From assembly GCA_963733065.1 (NCBI GenBank), contig CAVTBT010000001.1, forward strand, positions 186,001 to 250,000: a stretch of DNA of 64,000 bases, in the 5' to 3' direction. The notes below the pieces were generated by a model. The model searched no databases, was not told the origin of the DNA, and was given only the letters and a program-made list of their open reading frames with translations. The DNA comes from CAVTBT01 sp963733065. Its GTDB lineage: Bacteria; Actinomycetota; Thermoleophilia; Gaiellales; Gaiellaceae. Within the stretch, counting starts at the first letter, position 1; every line of letters begins with the position of its first letter. Both the position numbers and the translations under genes were made by a program. Shown here one piece after another: positions 24,879 to 33,434 of this stretch.

Positions 24879-26513
24879 TTACTGGGCGCTTTGGCCGCTT
24901 GCGGTCAAAGCGCCCTTCGCGAACTGCTCTCGGAGCGCGGTCTTCCTGAACTTGCCGACGGCCGTCTTCGGGATCTCCTGGACGAACTCGAACCCGTCCG
25001 GCAGCCACCACTTGGCGAAGTTCGGTGCTAGGAAGTCGCGCAGCTCGTCGGGCGTCGCCGAGGCACCTTCCCGCAGCACGCAGACCGCGAGCGGCCGTTC
25101 GTCCCACTTCGGGTCTGGCATGGCGATGACCGCCGCCTCGGCCACGGCGGGATGACCCATCAGCGCGTTCTCGAGAGCGACCGTCGATATCCACTCGCCG
25201 CCGGACTTCACGAGGTCCTTCGCCCGGTCCTGGATCTCGATGTAGCCGTTCGGCTCGATCGTGACGATGTCGCCGGTCGCGAACCAGCCGTCGTCCGACC
25301 AGCGGTGGGCCTGGGAGTCGTCCTCGAAGTACGAGCTCGCGATCCAGGGGCCGCGCACCTCGAGCTCGCCCATCGACTCGCCGTCCCACGGCACCAGGCC
25401 CTCGGGCCCGCGGGCCCGGATCTCGACGAACGGGGCCGGCAGGCCCTGCTTCGCCCGGTAGGCGAACTGTTCCGCCTCCGACAGCGCGGCCTCGCGCGAC
25501 GACAGCTCGGAAACCGTGCCGAGCGGCGCCATCTCGGTCATACCCCAGGCGTGGAGGACGTGCAGGCCGTGGCGCTTCTCGAAGCCCTCGATCATCGCCT
25601 GCGGCGCCGCGGAGCCGCCCACGATCATCGCGCGGAGCCGCGAGAGGTCCCAGCGCTTTGGCTCCGCGTCGAGGGCGGCGAGGATCCCCATCCAGATCGT
25701 CGGCACGCCGCCGGTGAGTGTCACCTGCTCCTGGACGAACCCGTCGAGCAGGCTCTCCGGGTCGAGATGCGGGCCGGGGAAGACCTGTGTCGCGCCGACG
25801 AGCGTGCAGGTGAACGGGAAGCCCCAGGCGTTGGCGTGGAACATCGGGACGACCGGCAGCACGACGTCCGCCTCGGAGATGCCGAGCGTGCCGGACTGCG
25901 TCGAGGCGAGCGTGTGGATCGCGATCGCGCGGTGCGAGTAGACGACGCCCTTCGGCTGGCCGGTGGTGCCGCTCGTGTAGCACATGGCCGCGGCCGTACG
26001 CTCGTCGACGTCCTCGAACTCGTAGCCGTCCGCGTCGGCGCCGGCGAGCAGCTCCTCGTAGTCGATCGCGCCGGGCGGTGTCTCGCCGGCGCCCACGGCG
26101 ATGACGTGGTCGAAGCCGGCGCGCTCGACGAACTGCTCGGCGAGCGGCCACAGCACCTTGTCCACGATCAGCGCGCGGTCGCCGGCGTGCGTGGCGATGT
26201 AGGTCAGGTCGTCGGGGTGCAGCCGGAGGTTCAGCGTGTGGATGACCATGCCGCCCGCCGGCACGCCGAGGTAGGCCTCGAGATGCTCGTGGTGGTTCCA
26301 GCCGAAGGTGCCGACCCGGTCGCCGTCGCCGAGCCCGAGACCCCTGAGCGCGGCGGCGAGCCTGCGCGCCCGCGGCATGAGCTCTGCGTAGGTCATGCGG
26401 TGGAAGGACTTGTCGGGCAGCCGGCTGACGACTTCCTTGTGCCCGAAGTGCTGCTCGGCGCGGCGCAGGATCGCGGGCACGTTCAGCTGGTAGTCCATGA
26501 TCAGTCCGTCCAC
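24879..26513 (-). CDS. Long-chain fatty acid-CoA ligase / AMP-binding protein
   Basis: Adenylate-forming enzyme of 544 residues that activates a carboxylic acid to its CoA ester. Motifs are [18 protein letters not shown] (P-loop), [33 protein letters not shown] and the C-terminal lysine region [17 protein letters not shown]. It resembles medium/long-chain ligases of the FadD/AlkK group. GTG at 26513 is chosen because AAGGAGGG lies 8 nt upstream inside the previous gene; ATG at 26498 is an alternative. It overlaps the acyl-CoA dehydrogenase gene by 13 bp. Confidence 0.94.
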   Translation of the reverse strand: MDGLIMDYQLNVPAILRRAEQHFGHKEVVSRLPDKSFHRMTYAELMPRARRLAAALRGLGLGDGDRVGTFGWNHHEHLEAYLGVPAGGMVIHTLNLRLHPDDLTYIATHAGDRALIVDKVLWPLAEQFVERAGFDHVIAVGAGETPPGAIDYEELLAGADADGYEFEDVDERTAAAMCYTSGTTGQPKGVVYSHRAIAIHTLASTQSGTLGISEADVVLPVVPMFHANAWGFPFTCTLVGATQVFPGPHLDPESLLDGFVQEQVTLTGGVPTIWMGILAALDAEPKRWDLSRLRAMIVGGSAAPQAMIEGFEKRHGLHVLHAWGMTEMAPLGTVSELSSREAALSEAEQFAYRAKQGLPAPFVEIRARGPEGLVPWDGESMGELEVRGPWIASSYFEDDSQAHRWSDDGWFATGDIVTIEPNGYIEIQDRAKDLVKSGGEWISTVALENALMGHPAVAEAAVIAMPDPKWDERPLAVCVLREGASATPDELRDFLAPNFAKWWLPDGFEFVQEIPKTAVGKFRKTALREQFAKGALTASGQSAQ

Positions 26514-27445
26514 GGGAGAGACCCTCCTTGTCCGTCGAGCAGCGCGGTCGCGACCTCGCCCCGGAGCTGCGCCGGGGATGCGTCGAGAGTCTGAATGCCC
26601 TGCGCCCGCTTGTACAGGCGGTGGAGGACGTGCTCCCAGGTGAACCCGATGCCGCCGTGGGCCTGGATCGAGCGTTCGCACGCAGCGACCGCCGCTTCCG
26701 CCGCCTGGCTCTTCGCCGCCGCTGCGGCGACGAGCGCGTAGGCCTCGTCCTCCGACACCGCCCAGGCCGCCCACAGCGCGAGCGAGCGCGCCAGCTCCAG
26801 CTCCGCGTACGAGGTCGCGAGGGGGTGCGAGATCGCCTGGTAGACGCCGATCGGACGGCCGAACTGCTCGCGCGTGCGCACGTACTCGATCGCCAGCTCG
26901 AGGGCGCGGGCGCCGACCCCGACCGCCTCGAGCGCGAGCAGCGCCTGCAGCCGGGCACGGAGGGTGGGGAGGAGGGCCGAATCGGCCAGGCGGCGGCCGG
27001 GCTCCCCGCCGACGACGATCCCGAGCGGCCGGGTCTCGTCCATCGTGCTCAGGACATTGCGGTCGAAGCCCTCGAGCTCCCAGATGCCGTCGCCGCCGAC
27101 GACGGCCGCGCGCGTCGCGCCGTCGAGGCCGGCGGTGAGCTCGTCGAGCGCGAGCGTCCAGCTCGCCTCGCCGGCGGCGACCTCCGCCTGCAGGTCCAGC
27201 GGCAGCGCGGGCAGCAGGACGGTCGTCGTCAGCCACGGCCCCGATGCGAGCGCGCGGCCGAGCTCCTCCGCCAGCACCGCCTCCTCGAGGAAGCCGAGGC
27301 CGGCGCCGCCCTGCTCCTCGGCCACCGACACGCCGGTCCATCCGAGCTCCGCGAGCTGCGCCCAGGTCGGCTCGGGCGTCGCCTCCAGGAAGGCTCGCGC
27401 CTCGCGGCGCAGCTCCTCCTGCTCGGGCGCGAACGCTGCGTCCAC
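26501..27445 (-). CDS. Acyl-CoA dehydrogenase family protein, short subunit
   Basis: Protein of 314 residues, about 70 shorter than a standard acyl-CoA dehydrogenase. The beta domain is reduced, while the C-terminal domain is kept ([40 protein letters not shown]). Such short partners are known from heteromeric acyl-CoA dehydrogenases of sterol side-chain catabolism (FadE/ChsE pairs), where they pair with the adjacent full-length subunit. This gene starts 3 bp after the stop of a full-length acyl-CoA dehydrogenase gene, so a heteromer is a reasonable inference. Confidence 0.9.
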   Translation of the reverse strand: MDAAFAPEQEELRREARAFLEATPEPTWAQLAELGWTGVSVAEEQGGAGLGFLEEAVLAEELGRALASGPWLTTTVLLPALPLDLQAEVAAGEASWTLALDELTAGLDGATRAAVVGGDGIWELEGFDRNVLSTMDETRPLGIVVGGEPGRRLADSALLPTLRARLQALLALEAVGVGARALELAIEYVRTREQFGRPIGVYQAISHPLATSYAELELARSLALWAAWAVSEDEAYALVAAAAAKSQAAEAAVAACERSIQAHGGIGFTWEHVLHRLYKRAQGIQTLDASPAQLRGEVATALLDGQGGSLPWTD

Positions 27446-27447
27446 GG

Positions 27448-28608
27448 CTAGCGGCTCCGCGGTAGGCCGAGCACCCGCTCGGCGACGATGTTGCGCAGGA
27501 TCTCGCTCGTGCCGGCCTCGATCGTGTTGCCGCGGCTGCGCAGCTGCTGGTGCTGCCAGTAGCCGCCGAGCGGGGCGTCCTCGTCCAGGAGCTGCGCCTG
27601 CGGGCCGAGCAGCTCGAGCGCCAGCTTCGTCAGGCGCTGGTTCGCCTCCGACCACTGGAGCTTCGCGACCGAGCCCTCCGGCCCCGGGATACCGGTCTTG
27701 ACCAGCGTCGTGAGCGAGCGGAGGTTCGTGACCCGCAGCGCCTGCAGCTCGATCCACTCCCGCGCGATCCGGTCACGCTGCACCGGCGTCGCACCGCGCT
27801 CGCGGGCGAGTGCGAGCAGCTTGCGGACGGCGATCTCGAGCTGCGCCTGCAGGGCGAAGCCGAGCGTGCCCCGCTCGTGCAGCAGCGTCGTCATCGCCAC
27901 CTGCCAGCCTCCGCCGACGTCGCCGAGCACGTTCTCCGCAGGCACCTCAACGCCGGTGAAGAAGATCTCGTTGAACTCCGACTCGCCCGTGATCTGACGC
28001 AACGGCCGCACCTCGACGCCCGGGGCGTGCATGTCCACGATCAGGTACGTGAGGCCGGCGTGACGCTCGGAGGCCGGGTCGCTGCGCGTGAGCAGGATGC
28101 AGAAGTCGGCGATGTGGGCGAACGACGACCAGACCTTCTGGCCGTCGACGACGAACGTGTCGCCGTCGAGGCGCGCGCTCGTCCGCACGGCGGACAGGTC
28201 GGAGCCGGCTCCGGGCTCCGAGAAGCCCTGGCACCAGATCTCCTCGGCGCTCAGGATCTTCTCCAGGTGCCGCTGCTTCTGCTCCTCGGTGCCGTGGGCC
28301 ATGATCGTGGGGCCGGCCATGCCGAGCCCGATCACGCCGATGTGCGGCGGCGCCTCGGCTCGGGCGAGCTCCTCGAGGAAGATCGCCTGGTGGGTGTAGG
28401 GCGCGCCGCCGCCGCCGTACTCCTTCGGCCAGGCGAGGCCCGCGTAGCCGCCCTCGTGCAGCGCACGGCTCCAGGCCCGCACCTCGGGCTCGTCGAAGCG
28501 TCGAGCCCCGCCGCGGTGACCGCGCAGCTCGTCACCGAGGTTCGCGTCGAGCCACGCGCGAAGCTCGGTGCGGAAGGCCGCCTCCTCGGGCGTGTCGCGG
28601 AAGTCCAC
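27448..28608 (-). CDS. Acyl-CoA dehydrogenase family protein
   Basis: Full-length flavoprotein of 386 residues with LAWPKEYGGGGAPYTHQAIF, WCQGFSEPGAGSDLSAVRTS, VDGQKVWSSFAHIADFCILL and the C-terminal RSRGNTIEAGTSEILRNIVA. It is the first gene of the acyl-CoA catabolic operon (28608 to 21824). GTG at 28608 has TAGAGT 6 nt upstream (28615-28620 on the complement), so the operon transcript is probably leaderless. It probably pairs with the short subunit encoded next. Confidence 0.94.
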   Translation of the reverse strand: MDFRDTPEEAAFRTELRAWLDANLGDELRGHRGGARRFDEPEVRAWSRALHEGGYAGLAWPKEYGGGGAPYTHQAIFLEELARAEAPPHIGVIGLGMAGPTIMAHGTEEQKQRHLEKILSAEEIWCQGFSEPGAGSDLSAVRTSARLDGDTFVVDGQKVWSSFAHIADFCILLTRSDPASERHAGLTYLIVDMHAPGVEVRPLRQITGESEFNEIFFTGVEVPAENVLGDVGGGWQVAMTTLLHERGTLGFALQAQLEIAVRKLLALARERGATPVQRDRIAREWIELQALRVTNLRSLTTLVKTGIPGPEGSVAKLQWSEANQRLTKLALELLGPQAQLLDEDAPLGGYWQHQQLRSRGNTIEAGTSEILRNIVAERVLGLPRSR

Positions 28609-28662
28609 GCCGCGACTCTAAGGGACGGGAGGAACAACGCGCGCGCGGGCGAATGCGGCGCC

Positions 28663-28824
28663 ATGCAATTCAGCCCGACCTTCTGGCCTGCGCTCGCACT
28701 GGTCGCTCTCGGCCTCATCCTGCTGTTGTTCGCAGGCTGGGTCGGATTCGTGCTGGGGATCATCGCGATCGTCGCCGGCTTCGTGGTGCTCTCGCGCGGC
28801 CGCGGGCGCCCACGTACCCGTTAG
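28663..28824 (+). CDS. Small membrane protein of unknown function
   Basis: A 53-residue protein with two hydrophobic stretches ([20 protein letters not shown] and [19 protein letters not shown]) and a short Arg-rich tail. Such small two-helix proteins are common in actinobacteria and have no assigned function. ATG 28663 starts it; no clear ribosome binding site is seen. Its stop overlaps that of the convergent thioesterase gene (TTAG at 28821-28824). Confidence 0.6.
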   Translation: MQFSPTFWPALALVALGLILLLFAGWVGFVLGIIAIVAGFVVLSRGRGRPRTR

Positions 28825-29261
28825 CGACCGCTCGCGGCTTCCCCGCGCAACGTCATGCACGTCGCCGTCGCACGCGCCACGAGCGAGCCGGACGCGTCCT
28901 CGATGTCGCACTCGACGAGCCCGATCGTGCGACCGCTCTTGACCACGCGGGCGCGCGCCACGATCAGGCCGGAGCGCACCGGCTTGAGGAAGTTGATCTT
29001 CAGCTCGAGAGTCGTGAACGACTCGCCCTCGCCGAGCCGCGACGCGTAGGCGCAGCCCATCGCGCCGTCGGCGACGTCGCACATGACGCCGCCGTGGAGC
29101 GTGCCCATCGGGTTCGTGTGACGTGCCGGGTCGACGTCCAGCTCGAAGGTCGCCTCGTCGTCGGCCACCGTCGCGAGCCGCATGCCGATGGTCTGCGCGA
29201 CGGGCGGCTGCGGCGCGTCACCGCGCACCATCGCCTCCATCAGCTCCCTGATCGTGCTCAT
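28821..29261 (-). CDS. PaaI family thioesterase (hotdog fold)
   Basis: Protein of 146 residues. The hotdog signature is [20 protein letters not shown], followed by [20 protein letters not shown] and [17 protein letters not shown], as in PaaI-type acyl-CoA thioesterases. ATG at 29261 overlaps the stop of the alpha-hydroxyacid oxidase gene (ATGA), so it is the third gene of that operon. The acyl substrate is unknown. Confidence 0.92.
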   Translation of the reverse strand: MSTIRELMEAMVRGDAPQPPVAQTIGMRLATVADDEATFELDVDPARHTNPMGTLHGGVMCDVADGAMGCAYASRLGEGESFTTLELKINFLKPVRSGLIVARARVVKSGRTIGLVECDIEDASGSLVARATATCMTLRGEAASGR

Positions 29262-30420
29262 GTCAGAAACGAGGCGTCGAGATCGGCCACCGTCCGCGCA
29301 CCGGCAAGCGCCATCGTCAGGTCGAGCTCGGCCGCGAGCTGCCGGATCACGGCCTCGACGCCGGCCCGGCCGCCGACCGCGAGGCCGTAGACGTACGGCC
29401 GCCCGAGCAGCACGGCGTCGGCGCCCGCTGCAAGCGCCTTGACGACGTCGGCGCCGGAGCGAATCCCCGAGTCCACGAGCACGGTCGTCTCCTGCCCGAC
29501 CGCGTCGCACACCTCGACGAGAGCGTCGAGCGACGCTACGGCGCCGTCCACCTGCCGGCCGCCGTGGTTCGACACGACGATGCCGTCGACGCCGTGGTCG
29601 AGCGCCATCCGGGCGTCGTCGGCTCGGAGCGTCGTCGACCGCTCGGCGTACCCCTTTCACCAGCACCGGCAGCGACGTCCACGACCGCAGCCGCGCGAGG
29701 TCGCTCCAGGTGAGGCCGAGGTTCGGGAACGCCGCGAGCGCCATGAACGAGGCCGTCGTCGGGTCGTCGCCCGGCGCCTGCTCGAGGCGGTCCAGGAAGA
29801 CCGGGTCGCTGAAGAACTGCGCCAGGCCCTCGCCGCGCAGGAACGGCAGATACCCGTTCCGCAGGTCTCTCGGCCGCCAGCCCAGCGTGAGCGTGTCGAG
29901 CGTCAGCACGATCGCGCCGTAGCCGGCCGCCTCCGCACGGCGGACGAGGTTCTCCGCCAGTTCGTCGTCGCCCCACCAGTAGAGCTGGAACCAGCGCGGC
30001 GGATCGATCTCGGCGACCTGCTCGAGCGAGGTCGACGCCGCGCTCGACAGCACGAGCGGCACGCCGGTCGCGGCGGAGGCCTGCGCGACGGCCGTCTCGG
30101 CGTCCGCGTGCACGATCGAGAGCACGCCGACCGGCGCCAGCAGGAACGGCACCGGCGAGCGGAGCCCGAGCAGCTCGACGCAGAGGTCGCGCTCGGCGGT
30201 GCCGGCGAGCATTCGCGGTCGCAGGGTGCGTCGTGCGAAGGCCTCCAGGTTCGCGCGCATCGTCCCCTCGGTGCCCGCCCCTCCCGCCACGTAGTCGAAC
30301 GGTGCCGGTCTCGAGACGCTCGCGGGCGAGCTCCTCCCACGCCGCAGCGCCCACCGGCCACTCGCTGCCGCCGGTGACGTAGATCTCGTTCTGGACGGCG
30401 GTGCCCGGGTCGAGGGTCAC
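29258..30420 (-). pseudogene. FMN-dependent alpha-hydroxyacid oxidase (lactate oxidase type), disrupted by two frameshifts
   Basis: FMN TIM-barrel enzyme that oxidises 2-hydroxy acids. The three frames together cover a full family member: start [20 protein letters not shown], middle [20 protein letters not shown] and [20 protein letters not shown], end [20 protein letters not shown] and [20 protein letters not shown]. The first break is near 30303, where dropping one base restores [14 protein letters not shown]. The second is near 29631-29654: the family pattern [17 protein letters not shown] is recovered if about 19 nt (29631-29649) are removed, or one G with seven extra residues. GTG 30420 has TAGGAT 6 nt upstream. 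It may be a true pseudogene or partly an assembly artefact. Confidence 0.85.
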
Positions 30421-30429
30421 GCGCCGATC

Positions 30430-31089
30430 CTACGGCGTCGACAGCTCCCGCTCGATCGCCGCCTCGAGCTCCTCCGGCAGGAAGCCGAACGGCCCCTCGC
30501 CGCCCTGGTAGGCGATGCGGCCGTCGCGGCCGACGAGGTACAGCCGGTCCGGCCAGCCTCCGTACCGCGACGCCACCTCGTTGTCGAGCGTGTCGAGCGC
30601 CATCGGGATCCGCGTTCGCTGGCGCGCGGCGCACGCCTGTGCCGCCTCCGCACGCTCACCGAGCGTGGTCGCGTCCAGCACGGCGACGCCCTCGCGACGG
30701 TTGTCGGCGAGCACCCAGCCGTCCTCCGGGTGCGCCTCCTTGATGTAGACGATCAGGAACGCCACCCGCTCCCGGTAGCGGTCGTGCAACTCCTCGAGCG
30801 CGCCCAACTGGCGGCGGAACGGCGGTCAGGTGTACGAGCCGAACACGAGCGCGACCGGCCGGTCGCGGCCGAGCTCCTCCAGCCGGATCGTCGCTCCGCC
30901 CCGGAGCTCCCCGTCGGGGTCGAGGAGCGGCAGCTCGAACGGGAACGCCGGCTCGCCGACGGCGAGGGTCGCCGTCGCCAGGTCACGGTGCAGCTCGATT
31001 GCCTCGTGCATGGTCAGAGGCGAATCGGGAGGGGTCTCCGGCGGAGCGCCCGCCTCGTCGTCTCGCCGCGTGATCGCGTCTCCGCTCAC
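30430..31089 (-). CDS. Iodothyronine deiodinase-like thioredoxin-fold selenoprotein (in-frame TGA read as Sec88)
   Basis: Reading through a single in-frame TGA (30826-30828) joins two segments of the same frame into a 219-residue protein. Around the TGA the sequence is ALVFGSYT-Sec-PPFRRQLGAL, then FLIVYIKEAHPEDGWVLADN and AYQGGEGPFGFLPEE. These match the deiodinase family: Sec followed by PPF or PSF, the YIxEAHxxDGW motif, and the GxGPxxY/F motif. In that family the TGA codon is selenocysteine. Bacterial members are thiol/peroxide-type redoxins of unknown substrate. No signal peptide is seen. GTG 31089 is used; ATG 31011 is an alternative. It precedes an oxidase and a thioesterase gene on the same strand. 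Confidence 0.85.
30801..30816 (-). other. Possible bacterial SECIS hairpin after the Sec codon of the deiodinase-like gene
   Basis: On the mRNA, 10 to 25 nt after the TGA, the sequence CGCCGCCAGTTGGGCG can fold as CGC / bulge CG / CC - AGUU loop - GG / GCG. Position and a small GU-containing apical loop fit what is known of bacterial SECIS elements. It was found by eye only. Confidence 0.4.
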
Positions 31090-31110
31090 TCCGCTTTAGG
31101 CTACGCGCCC

Positions 31111-31836
31111 GTGGCGCTGCTCTCAGTCCGCGACGTGTCCCGGCGCTTCGGCGGCATCGTCGCGCTCGACCGCGTGTCGTTCGACGTGGAGGAGGGCCAG
31201 ATCGTCGGGCTCATCGGCCCGAACGGTGCCGGCAAGACGACCGCCTTCAACGTCATCACACGCCTCTACAGGCCCGACGAGGGCGACCTGGAGTTCGACG
31301 GTGCGAGTCTGCTGCGGACGCCGCCGTACCGGATCGTCCGCAAGGGCATCGCGCGCACGTTCCAGAACATCCAGCTCTTCCGCACGATGTCCGTGCTCGA
31401 CAACGTGCTCGTCGGCGCACACACGCGGCGCGGGTCGCAGAGCGACGCGCTCGAGACGCTCGACTACGTCGGGCTCCGCGCGTACGCGCAGGCGCCCGCC
31501 GCCGCACTGCCGTACGGCACGCAGAAGCGCGTGGAGCTCGCGCGCGCGCTCGTCTCGCGGCCGCGGCTGCTGCTGCTCGACGAGCCGGCGGGAGGGCTCA
31601 ACCACGATGAGGTCGAGCAGCTTGGCGCCTTCGTCAAGAAGATCCGTGACGACTACGGGCTCACGGTGCTGCTCGTGGAGCACCACATGAACCTCGTGAT
31701 GAGCGTGTCCGATCACGTGCACGTGCTCTCCTTCGGGCGCACCATCGCCAGCGGCACGCCTGCCGAGGTGCGCGCGGACCCGGACGTGATCGAGGCCTAC
31801 CTCGGCTCCGACGAGCTCGAGGAGGACGCGACATAG
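31111..31836 (+). CDS. livG: Branched-chain amino acid-type ABC transporter ATP-binding protein LivG
   Basis: ATPase of 241 residues that powers the liv-type importer. Walker A GLIGPNGAGKTTAFN, signature PYGTQKRVELARAL, Walker B RLLLLDEPAGGLNHDE, and the LivG-specific GIARTFQNIQLFRTMSVLDN are present. GTG 31111 has TAGGCT at 31097-31102, 8 nt upstream; this decides the start over the longer upstream frame. It is the first gene of the liv operon, in which F, H, M and a binding protein follow. Confidence 0.95.
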   Translation: MALLSVRDVSRRFGGIVALDRVSFDVEEGQIVGLIGPNGAGKTTAFNVITRLYRPDEGDLEFDGASLLRTPPYRIVRKGIARTFQNIQLFRTMSVLDNVLVGAHTRRGSQSDALETLDYVGLRAYAQAPAAALPYGTQKRVELARALVSRPRLLLLDEPAGGLNHDEVEQLGAFVKKIRDDYGLTVLLVEHHMNLVMSVSDHVHVLSFGRTIASGTPAEVRADPDVIEAYLGSDELEEDAT

Positions 31837-32543
31837 CGGCGCTGCTGGAGCTGCGGGACGTCGAGGCGCGCTACGGACCGGTGCAGGCGCTCCGCGGTGT
31901 CTCGCTCGACGTCGCGGACGGCGAGATCGTCGCCGTCCTCGGCGCGAACGGCGCGGGCAAGACGACGACCCTCCGGGCGATCTCGGGCACCGTCCGTCGC
32001 ACCGGCGAGATCTCGCTGAACGGCAGCCGGCTGCGGGGCGGGCCGGAGGCGGCAGCCCGGGCCGGGGTCGCCCACGTGCCCGAGGGCCGCGGCACGTTCA
32101 CCGAGCTCTCGGTGGCCGAGAACCTCCGCCTCGGGGCCTACACGCGGCGCGGCCGTGCGGCCGTCAACGAGGACATCGAGCGGATGGGGGAGTGGTTCCC
32201 GTGGATCCCCGAACGCCGCGCCCAGACGGCCGGCACGCTCTCCGGCGGCGAGCAGCAGATGCTCGCGCTCGCCCGCGCGTTGATGGGCAGACCGCGGCTG
32301 CTGCTGCTCGACGAGCCGTCGCTCGGCCTGGCGCCGCTCGTGGTGGCGGAGATCTTCCGCATCGTCAGAGAGCTCAACGAGCGGGACGGTCTCAGCGTCC
32401 TCGTCGTCGAGCAGAACGCCCGCATCGCGCTCGACGTGGCCCACCGCGCCACGGTGCTCGAGGTCGGCCGGGTCGCGGTCGAGGGCACCGCCGAGGAGCT
32501 GCGGGCGAACGAGTCCGTGCGGCGGAGCTACCTGGGCTACTAG
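31833..32543 (+). CDS. livF: Branched-chain amino acid-type ABC transporter ATP-binding protein LivF
   Basis: ATPase of about 236 residues. Walker A VLGANGAGKTTTLRAI, signature TLSGGEQQMLALARAL, Walker B RLLLLDEPSLGLAP, and HVPEGRGTFTELSVAENL are typical of LivF. The A-loop Tyr (EARYGPVQALRG) lies upstream of the first GTG (31881), so the true start must be earlier. ATA at 31833 has GGAGG (31821-31825) 7 nt upstream and overlaps the livG stop as ATAG; CTG at 31842 is the other candidate. An ATA start would be rare. Confidence 0.92.
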   Translation: MAALLELRDVEARYGPVQALRGVSLDVADGEIVAVLGANGAGKTTTLRAISGTVRRTGEISLNGSRLRGGPEAAARAGVAHVPEGRGTFTELSVAENLRLGAYTRRGRAAVNEDIERMGEWFPWIPERRAQTAGTLSGGEQQMLALARALMGRPRLLLLDEPSLGLAPLVVAEIFRIVRELNERDGLSVLVVEQNARIALDVAHRATVLEVGRVAVEGTAEELRANESVRRSYLGY

Positions 32544-32549
32544 CGCTCC

Positions 32550-33434
32550 ATGGCCGACTTCTTCCAGCAGGTGGTGAGCGGCCTCGCGTCGGGCGGCATC
32601 TACGCGTCGCTGGCGCTCGCGCTCGTCCTCATCCACCGGGCCACGGGGATCATCAACTTCGCCCAGGGCGAGATGGCGATGTTCACCACGTTCATCCTGT
32701 GGACGCTGACCGCGAACCACGGCTGGCCGTACTGGCCCGCGTTCGTCGTCACGCTGCTCGCCGCATTCGTCGGCGGCGTCGGCATCCACCGGCTCGTCAT
32801 CCGACCGGTCGAGCGCGGCTCGGTGCTGACGATCGTCATCGTCACCATCGGGCTGCTGCTGGTTCTGAACGGCGCCGCGACCTGGATCTGGTCGGGTGAG
32901 ACCCGTGCCGTCGAGAGCCCGTTCCCGACCCGGACGATCGACGTGGGCGGCGTGGCGATCTCGCTGCAGGACGTGGGGACGATCGCCGTCGTCATCGGGG
33001 TCGTCGGCCTGCTCTGGGTGTTCTTCCAGTTCACGAAGGTCGGGCTCGCGATGCGTGCGGCCGCGGTCAATCCGATGGAGAGCCGTCTCGTCGGCGTGCG
33101 CGTCAGCTGGATGCTCGGCCTCGGCTGGGGACTCGCCGCGATGCTCGGAGCGGTGAGCGGCGCGCTCGCCGCGCCGACCGTCTTCCTGGATCCGAACATG
33201 ATGCAGGCGATCCTGATCTACGCCTTCGCCGCCGCCGTGCTCGGCGGCATCGACTCGCCGGCCGGCGCGGTCGTCGGCGGCCTCATGCTCGGGGTCGGCC
33301 TCAACCTGCTCGGGGCCTACGTCGACTTCGTCGGCGCGGATCTCCGGCTCCCGGCCGCGCTGCTCATCATCCTCGTGGTGCTGCTCGTGAAGCCCTCCGG
33401 GCTCTTCGGCAAGCCGGTGGTGCGGCGCGTATGA
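32550..33434 (+). CDS. livH: Branched-chain amino acid-type ABC transporter permease LivH
   Basis: Integral membrane protein of 294 residues with about eight helices. It starts MADFFQQVVSGLASGGIYAS and contains GIINFAQGEMAMFTTFILW, MRAAAVNPMESRLVGVRVSW (the EAA-like loop that contacts the ATPases) and AVLGGIDSPAGAVVGGL. It forms the transmembrane channel with LivM. ATG 32550 follows the livF stop by 6 bp, and its end overlaps livM (ATGA). Confidence 0.95.
   Translation: MADFFQQVVSGLASGGIYASLALALVLIHRATGIINFAQGEMAMFTTFILWTLTANHGWPYWPAFVVTLLAAFVGGVGIHRLVIRPVERGSVLTIVIVTIGLLLVLNGAATWIWSGETRAVESPFPTRTIDVGGVAISLQDVGTIAVVIGVVGLLWVFFQFTKVGLAMRAAAVNPMESRLVGVRVSWMLGLGWGLAAMLGAVSGALAAPTVFLDPNMMQAILIYAFAAAVLGGIDSPAGAVVGGLMLGVGLNLLGAYVDFVGADLRLPAALLIILVVLLVKPSGLFGKPVVRRV

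Noticed and set aside
22501..25155. Open frame of 884 codons on the plus strand opposite the acyl-CoA operon
   Set aside because: Shadow of SDR, QOR, hydratase and ligase genes, which have intact catalytic motifs on the minus strand.
30826..30828. TGA of the deiodinase-like gene as a true stop that splits two genes
   Set aside because: The downstream half would lack a proper start and would begin within the redoxin core; both halves are in one frame and the TGA falls on the known Sec column.
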